Source: Xenopus tropicalis
Taxonomy: Eukaryota > Chordata > Amphibia > Anura > Pipidae
Reading direction: 5' to 3'
Length of the DNA: 64,000 bases
NCBI RefSeq assembly: GCF_000004195.4
Contig: NC_030683.2
Location: forward strand, 47,815,358 to 47,879,357
The translations under genes were made by a program, and so were the position numbers. This document shows positions 57,906 to 64,000 of the stretch, piece by piece. The notes below the pieces were generated by a model. It did not search any database. It had not been told where the DNA came from and saw only the letters and a program-made list of their open reading frames with translations. The first letter of the stretch is position 1. Each line of letters begins with the position of its first letter.

Positions 57906-58400
57906 ATGGTCTGCAGTCATAGTAGTTTATAGTTGGAATTGTCCATCTGTTTTTTTAGCAGTGGAAGGATGCTTTGAAATAGAGATTTCAATGACAGAGT
58001 GCAACTATTGTGTATGTAAGGCCTATTTATGTTTTTCTATGCTTTAGCTATTGAGTAAATGTATTAGCACCCTAAAATATCTAAACGTTTAACGTTTAAC
58101 AAAAAAAACCCTTATGAAATATTCCTACTTTTGTCTCTCAGTATAGAAATATAGAGTTCTAAGACTCTTTGTTAGGTTCACAACTGCTGATGTACTAACT
58201 AGATGATTTGTGAATTTACAAATACAACAGAACACTTGAAGCTTAACTGCAGTTTACTAGTTTTTAACAAAAAAAGTCATTAACTTTTTATCTTTGTAGC
58301 AAACAGACAGGACCTTTACTGTTAACATCAAGCTATATTGGTGCACACTAAACATGCTCAGAGGCCATGCTCATGCAAACCTCCTCTTATTTGAAAATTT
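57906..58400. other. No gene seen
   Basis: AT-rich sequence leading into the CR1 fragment. Confidence 0.45.
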
Positions 58401-59010
58401 TTGTGTGAAAAGCATATTTCACTGCCATTCGCAGTTTTGGAAAGGGTAATAAGAAATAAGATACTTGCAAATCACTATACTATAAGTTTGTGCCAGACTA
58501 ATTTAGTTGTCTTTTATGAGGAAGTGAGCAGGAACCTCAATGCTGGAATGGCAGTGGATGTCATCTACTTGGACTTTGCTAAAGCGTTTGATACAATATC
58601 ACACAGAAAGGTAATGATAAAATTGAGGAATACCGGCCTAGAACATATTTGTAATTGGATAGAAAACTGGCTGAAGGATAGATTACAAAGAGTGGTGGTA
58701 AATGGAACATTTTCTAATTGGGCCAGTGTTGTTAGTGGAGTACCGCAGGGGTCAGTCCTTGGTCCTTTGCTTTTTACCTTGTTTATTAATGACCTGGAGG
58801 TGGGCATAGACAGTATTGTTTCTATTTTTGCTGATGATACTAAATTGTACAAAACGATAAGTTCCACGCAGGATGCTGCCACTTTGCAGAGTGATTTGTC
58901 AACATTGGAAAACTGGGCAGCAAACTGGAAATGAGTTTTAATGTTGAAAAGTGCAACGTTATGCACTTTGGTAGAAATAATATAAATGCAAGTTATACAC
59001 TAAACTTGGG
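58401..59010 (+). pseudogene. CR1-clade LINE reverse-transcriptase fragment
   Basis: An open frame (58401-58934) encodes [66 protein letters not shown] and IFADDTKLYKTI. These are the fingers and palm of a CR1-type reverse transcriptase, with the FADD catalytic pair present. After TGG AAA the stop TGA arises from a one-base shift. The +1 frame continues MSFNVEKCNVMHFGRNN to about 58,985 and then is lost. Both the endonuclease and the 3' end are missing. It is a dead fragment. Confidence 0.87.
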
Positions 59011-59410
59011 GCAACAGTGAGTGCTAGGTTAAGTGGGATCTACAATCCCTTTTTAACAGTGCACATTTTAAAATGAATTAATTAAACATAACTCTGGTCA
59101 TAAAAAAAAAGTCAAATTGCATATTGTCCTAAAATACCATTCGTTACAAAATGTTAACGCTAAGCTGAGCTAACTCTTAAAAGCAAGTTTCATTTAAGCT
59201 AACGTTTGAGTTATATGTTGTTTATGGAGTTGATTTTCACTGAACTATTTTTCTAATAGCATTCAATTATAGTAGTGATAAACACCAGTTCATTTAAACT
59301 TTAAGTAATGGTGCACTTTCCATTTCCATTCTTTGCTGAAAAACTAATATCCATGGAACAAACTGCATGAATAGAATAACCATTACCTCTTTTTTCTCAT
59401 CTCTGTTGAG
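59011..59410. other. No gene seen
   Basis: Nothing recognised between the CR1 fragment and the gypsy-like frame. Confidence 0.45.
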
Positions 59411-59710
59411 ATGGCAGACGAGTTCTCGGATGAGCCACTTGAGAATGCATTGCCATCCACAGATGCTCAAAATGAGCCTATCCCTTTAGAATACCAAGAA
59501 CTGTTTGAAGCCTTCTCTTTTTGTGCCCTAAGTTTGCAAATATTTTCCAGGAAAACTAAATGTGAGCTGCAACTGTATAAAGGTTACAGATTCATTGTCA
59601 CACCTTTAAGGCCTAACACAGATAAGAACTTAATGATATTAGAAATAAGTATACAGCGCAAGTGGACATCATACAGCATACTGGTGCAGAAACAAACCCA
59701 CTATGCTTAA
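59411..59710 (+). pseudogene. Possible Ty3/gypsy pol fragment (pre-RT spacer)
   Basis: A 99-codon frame starts at ATG 59411. Its first third is acidic, then PIPLEYQELFEAFS resembles the IPxEYxxFxDVFS stretch that precedes the gypsy reverse transcriptase. ALSLQIFSRKTKCELQL follows where gypsy elements have a LPPHRxxDCxIxL motif, in worn form. After about codon 60 the similarity ends. The start codon is probably fortuitous. There is no LTR, protease or reverse-transcriptase motif nearby. It could also be an unrelated short frame. Confidence 0.4.
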
Positions 59711-59992
59711 AGTGTTTTGCAGCAGCAATATGGTTGCCACTTTTTCTAGAAATAAAAAATGCTGGCCTTTCTATATTTTGATCCTTTTTTTTTTTTAACA
59801 ACTTTGGCATCAAGCACCATTTTTACTAGCTCAGCACTGTGTGTTTGAGCATAGCGGGGGAACACAAGATTTTTAGTCTATTTGTAGCCTGTATAAATAC
59901 ACTGGTATATCAATCTCAGCCCTGAAAAGCAGCAGTCAGCATTGCTTTAGTAATATTATGCACTGCTATTCAGATTCCAAACACTCAAGCAC
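59711..59992. other. No gene seen
   Basis: Short AT-rich spacer with a T-run at 59786-59797. Confidence 0.45.
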
Positions 59993-60562
59993 TTAAAGAG
60001 CAAGGAAAGGCTTCTACTATTCTACCTAATATGTTGTAGAGCCACCTTTCCTGTAGCAAATCGCCAACTTTATTTTTTAAAATAATACTAACTTCTCCCC
60101 AAAATTTGGCCGCAATCTTGGATTTCCAAACACCTGCACTCGCACCCCCCCTCGTGCACCAAACACCCGCGCACCCCCCCCAGGTCGCCACACCTGTGCT
60201 CACAGCAAACACCCGCACACCCAACCCCCCCCGCCGCTACCCGCTACCGCTTGCCTGTTCGGCTGTTCTGTGTCCCTCGGCTGTTCCTGTTCCTGTGTCT
60301 CAGTGAAGGGGAGAGCGCCTGCTTCTGTGTATGAAAATCAGCAAAATGCATGCGCCGCATTCAGTGTCCCGGTCACAGAGTCAATGCAGGAGCGATGCAT
60401 TATGGGAATCCTCTTTACTCAGCTCAGCGTTTTTTCTTCCTGTTTGGCTTCTGATCATCTGAACAGGTGAAATATGGGGAGACTTAAGGGCACTATTGAG
60501 ACAACTGAAGGTATGCCTGCAGCTTGAGATAAACTCTTTACTAGCCTTTCCTTCTCCTTTAA
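59993..60562. mobile_element. T2/Kolobok-type element, TTAA at both ends
   Basis: The left end TTAAAGAGCAAGGAAAGGCT and right end AGCCTTTCCTTCTCCTTTAA are inverted repeats including TTAA. The interior is C-rich (CACCCCCCCTCGTGCACC) and unlike the palindromic copy at 811, so it is a separate subfamily. Frames over it are not genes. Confidence 0.82.
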
Positions 60563-60826
60563 GGTAGTGGAACTTAGTCAGCGGCCATAAATTTTGTACT
60601 TTGCACCAGGCCTTTGCATGCAAGTTAGGAAGAATAAATGCAAGACGCAAGATCAACTTAGTCAACCATAACACTCACAGTGCTGCATTACCATGGACTT
60701 AAAGGACACTTAAACCCCCCACACGAAATTTTAATCAGTGAACAGCCTCTTTGAAATCTTTTAAAAACCTGCCACTCTGGTTGTTCAAAGGTTAATAGTA
60801 AGGCTGCAGCATCCCCTTAATCACTA

Positions 60827-61254
60827 AGGGTGAAGACACACTGAGCTACTAGTAGCAGCTACTTTTTCACTGCTACTAAGTTCCAAAAAATAACCTGCCA
60901 TAGATAATACTGAGAACTGCCTCTGCTAAAACATATGTAAAGACTAGTGATGAGCGAGTTTTTTCGCCAGGCATGGATTTGCAGCGGATTTCGGCATTTC
61001 GCCATTGGTGAATTGTTTCGTGAAACTTCCACGAAAATTAGCCGCGGAAAAATTTGTTACATGTCAAAAAAAGTCGTGGGCGACAAAAAAAAATTATGCA
61101 GGCGACAAACACATTTCACAAATTTTACAGCGAAGCAAAACAGGGCAGATTTGCTCATCACTGATAGAGACAATTAGCAGTACAAGATCAGCAATGTCTA
61201 TTTTAGTAGTCACGACAAGTAGCTGCTACTAGTAGCTTTGTGTGTCTTCACCCT
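60827..61254. mobile_element. MITE with AGGGTGAAGACACAC ends, TA flanks
   Basis: The ends are AGGGTGAAGACACACTGAGC and TTTGTGTGTCTTCACCCT, with TA on both sides. The subterminal CTACTAGTAGCAGCTAC is mirrored by GTAGCTGCTACTAGTAG. A second MITE is inserted at 60945-61163. It is non-coding. Confidence 0.82.
60945..61163. mobile_element. hAT MITE, TAGTGATGAGC family, nested
   Basis: It begins TAGTGATGAGCGAGTTTTTT and ends GATTTGCTCATCACTG. The flanks GTAAAGAC and ATAGAGAC share six of eight bases. Inside are CCAGGCATGGATTTGC and GTCGTGGGCGACAAA. It lies within the MITE at 60827-61254. Confidence 0.8.
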
Positions 61255-61440
61255 TAGGATTCCTTCATTTGCCTGTTGCCTACTGGGCATGCTCACTTCT
61301 TCTCAGCTCAGATTAGCAGCCAATGAAGAGATGGCATTGCTGGTTCCCAAAGAAACTCTGTTCTAGCTGTCTGCTCCTATTTTTTTCCTCCTAACCTTCT
61401 CTCCCAAGCTCAGCTTAACAATTTAGTGTTCAGTCCAAGC

Positions 61441-62250
61441 AGGCCTTTTTATTAAAGTAAGTTCTGCCTATGTAAGCCTGCATTTTTCATTGCATAAATT
61501 TTACAGCGCACATGGCTGCCGGGTGAAATCTGCTATTTTCTTTATGAAAATGTAATGGTGCTGGTAAATGGAGGGGATTTATGTGGTACAAATTATGCCA
61601 TCTGTGTCTGCAGTGCTAGGTTCAAAAATTGGTTAAGAATTTTGGGAGCTAAGCACCGTTCACTAAAGTGGTTGCGTTTGCATGTTGGTGTCTATAATTG
61701 CAACCATGTGCCTATATACCAGTTACACCTGCTTTGCAGATTAGGGTGCAAAGTAGAAGGTGCAGTACACTCTGGCTGAAGGAAACAGAGTACCTAAATT
61801 AGGTAGTAATTCTGGTATTCCCTTGGCATGTTGCCCTGTAGATGCTCCTATCTGCACCTTTTGCACAAAATCATTATTGGCACACACATGCTAAAGAACA
61901 ACCATACGTTTGCTCCAAAGATCACAGCAAAAATCCCAGAGAGCCTAATTATAAAAAAAACACAGCATAAAATTCAGAAGATATAAAATATTGAATGTTA
62001 AAGACAAAAACAATAAAAGGATAAGGCAAGAAAAAAAGACAGGCAAAAAATAAAAAGATGATAGTTCACGTAAGTAGAATACAGAGGATTGTACCTGTTT
62101 TTAGAATAATCTAATTGCACAGAACAGAACATATTACATTGGATTGTGAAAAACAAAACAACCCACTTTCTAACCAACATTTTTTTCTGCTCATTCTAAG
62201 TTAAGGGTCTAATATGTAGGATACATTAATTCATATAGACATGCAATTTA
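61441..62250. other. No gene seen
   Basis: No exon or named repeat. The 74-codon frame at 61555-61779 has no domain. Confidence 0.45.
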
Positions 62251-62445
62251 TCACAGATGCTGCCGCACATTAAGTTGCAAATTAGTGAATATATTTGTTG
62301 GCTCACCACATGTGTAAAAAATGCAGCCTTCCTTTATCAAACCTTGATAAAAGGCAGCTGCCCAAAAAATAGTTTTTTTTATACAGGTGGTGAGCCAATA
62401 AATATATACACATATTTACAACTTGGCGTGCTACAGCATCTGTGA
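62251..62445. mobile_element. Hairpin MITE with TCACAGATGC ends
   Basis: TCACAGATGCTGCCGCAC at the left pairs with GTGCTACAGCATCTGTGA at the right, and the pairing continues inward (TTGGCTCACCAC with GTGGTGAGCCAA). The centre reads GGCAGCTGCC. It is non-coding and the family is not recognised. Confidence 0.8.
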
Positions 62446-63090
62446 TGGATATTGTATGGGAACCCTGACAGGATGGAGCCAGGTGGATGGCTGCACTCTA
62501 CTGTGTATATATATCATATAGACATACAGTGCTGAATTTTTTGTCTGTCTTTACGTTACAGATGGCTGCTGGTATTTGCATTGTAAAGATTTTAATGCAC
62601 TGATTCTCTATAAACTGCTTCTGACCATGTCTAATACCATGTATTATATATTGGCAGAAGAAAGGAATAACAACAAGATGTCAACACCCTAGTGAAAATG
62701 TATGCAAGAGATGGGCCAGTAGTTATATGTGCGAGTAAATCACTTGGGAAAGATTTGCAGGCTTTCTTTGATGATAATCTGCATCCATTCTACAAACAAT
62801 AAATGATTGTATGTTACTAAACTTAAATATTGGGTGTAGTTCTCTGCTATTTGTACCATTATGCCGTGATTCCTATCAGAGGCAACATTTCACAGTTAAG
62901 ACTTTTTAGGCTCAGAGCGAACATGGGAGTGTGGTAGGAAACACTTAACAGGTGGGATAATTTGTTAGGTATCTATGAAGCAAGAAAAGGACAACATTCC
63001 ACTTGGAAGGTTCAAATATACTGGACTCAAAGATACTGCAAGATTTAGGTAAGTTAACCACTTTGATGCCAAGTCTGAATGACTTTATTG
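62446..63090. other. No gene seen
   Basis: Unique-looking sequence; nothing recognised. Confidence 0.45.
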
Positions 63091-63390
63091 TACAGGTATG
63101 AGCAGGACCTGGAGTTTTCCAGATAAGGGGCCTTTCTGTAATTTGGATCCCCATGCCTGAAGTCTACTAAAAAATAATTTAAACAATAGTTAAACCCAAT
63201 AGGATTGATTTGTCCCAAATGGGGATTAATTATATCTTAGCTGGGATCAAGTACAAGGCACTGTTTTATTATTACAGAGAAAAAGGAAATCATTTTTTAA
63301 AATTAGAATTATTTGCTTATAATGGAGTTTATGGGCCGTAATTCTCTTCTGGATAACAGGTTTGCGGTAAATGGATATCTTAATTACCTG
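63091..63390 (+). mobile_element. ~330-bp MITE, TACAGGTATGGGA family, worn right end
   Basis: It begins TACAGGTATGAGCAGGACCT and carries GTAATTTGGATCCCCATG and CCAATAGGATTGATTTG. The right end has drifted to ATATCTTAATTACCTG. Confidence 0.82.
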
Positions 63391-64000
63391 ACGTGGCCTT
63401 GAGGCTTCCAACACAGGTATTACTAAAAACAACTGATTATGATTCCATATATTGATATCTTGTTGTTAATATCTGCTGCAAAAAGAGGGGTGACAGCAAA
63501 GAAGAAATGTGCCTGTACATTCTAAAAACTGGTTGTACATTGCCATATGCATCATTTAACAAAGCTCTAGAGCTGGGAATGTGGTGCAGGAGCCTGATCT
63601 GACAAAATCAGATAAAGACTCAGCCTTTAGAATACTACATTTTCACCCAGATAGATCTTCTTTACTTGGATTTTATTTCATGGGGTATTTTTTACTATGA
63701 AAAGTGACTTCCCATGGGTTGCTCATTGTCCTGTTATTATTTTGAAGTGTAAAATTCCTGTAATGGGTGGTCTCAAATCCTTTTTTATGAGATTAATGGG
63801 AACTAGAACTGGCTATATTTTGTGTCACAGTTTGGTGTTCCCTTATCTAAAGAAGCTACCTCTCTGTCAGGTAATTCAGTTTTTGGATGTGGAGATCAAT
63901 ACTATTATAGAATGGAAAGTTGTTTAAACGTAAAGAAGAAGGAAAGGTAAAAACTAAGTAAGCTTTATCAGAAAGGTCTATGTAAATACAGCCATAAGCA
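63391..64000. other. No gene seen
   Basis: AT-rich sequence to the window edge. The 76-codon frame at 63697-63927 has no recognisable domain or splice context. Confidence 0.45.

Larger units (their letters stand above)
60699..61440. mobile_element. T2-like element split by nested insertions
   Basis: It begins TTAAAGGACACTTAAACCCC. Body sequence (GCAGCATCCCCTTAATCAC) is interrupted at 60827 and resumes at about 61257 with GATTCCTTCATTTGCCTGTT and GGGCATGCTCACTTCTTCTC, recalled as T2-type body. The right terminus was not located, so the end coordinate is approximate. Confidence 0.5.

Overview
The window is vertebrate nuclear DNA, almost certainly from a clawed frog (Xenopus). The evidence is its dense, characteristic set of interspersed repeats: T2/Kolobok-type MITEs with TTAAAGG ends, several copies of a ~330 bp MITE with TACAGGTATGGGA ends, hAT-type MITEs with 8 bp target duplications, and CR1, L2 and Tx1/L1-like LINE remnants. 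There are no bacterial genes, operons, rRNAs, tRNAs or CRISPR arrays that I can see. Almost all open frames of 60-150 codons are chance frames or frames inside repeats.

The one host gene-like object is at 3.1-7.3 kb on the + strand. A chain of short, splice-flanked segments aligns in order with an AGC-group protein kinase, closest to the PKN/PRK family by its AAGGDL and AVDWW stretches. It runs from the N-lobe through the catalytic-loop region and activation segment to subdomain X. It keeps its introns but has lost the HRD aspartate, DFG, APE and probably the beta-3 lysine. It also has frame or donor lesions at several junctions, so I read it as an unprocessed, decayed kinase gene (or at best a pseudokinase).

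Layout: 0-3 kb holds a 52-bp minisatellite, a palindromic T2 MITE and a hairpin repeat. 3-7.3 kb holds the kinase relic, whose introns carry a SPIN-like hAT element and three other MITEs. 8.9-10.9 kb holds a Tx1/L1-like LINE relic broken by a MITE with 39-bp tandem repeats. 12.6-13.9 kb holds an L2-clade LINE 3' half. 18.3-20.0 kb holds SINE-like pieces and a minus-strand CR1 3' end. 22.1-23.9 kb is a cluster of hAT and other MITEs. 32.1-38.7 kb holds a hAT MITE followed by a ~6 kb TTAA-flanked, piggyBac-like non-autonomous element enclosing an 11-unit tandem array. 40.9-45.5 kb holds several hAT MITEs. 48-57.8 kb is sparse, with microsatellites, hairpins and an LTR-like stretch with a Harbinger-like palindrome. 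58.4-63.4 kb holds a CR1 reverse-transcriptase fragment, a Ty3/gypsy-like fragment, a triple nest of DNA elements and a hairpin MITE.

The genes do not form a pathway. The region is repeat-rich non-coding DNA around one dead or dying kinase gene. The most unusual structures are that relic (with an apparent 20-nt microexon) and the 6 kb piggyBac-like element, which has a promoter-like palindrome at one end and a large internal satellite array.
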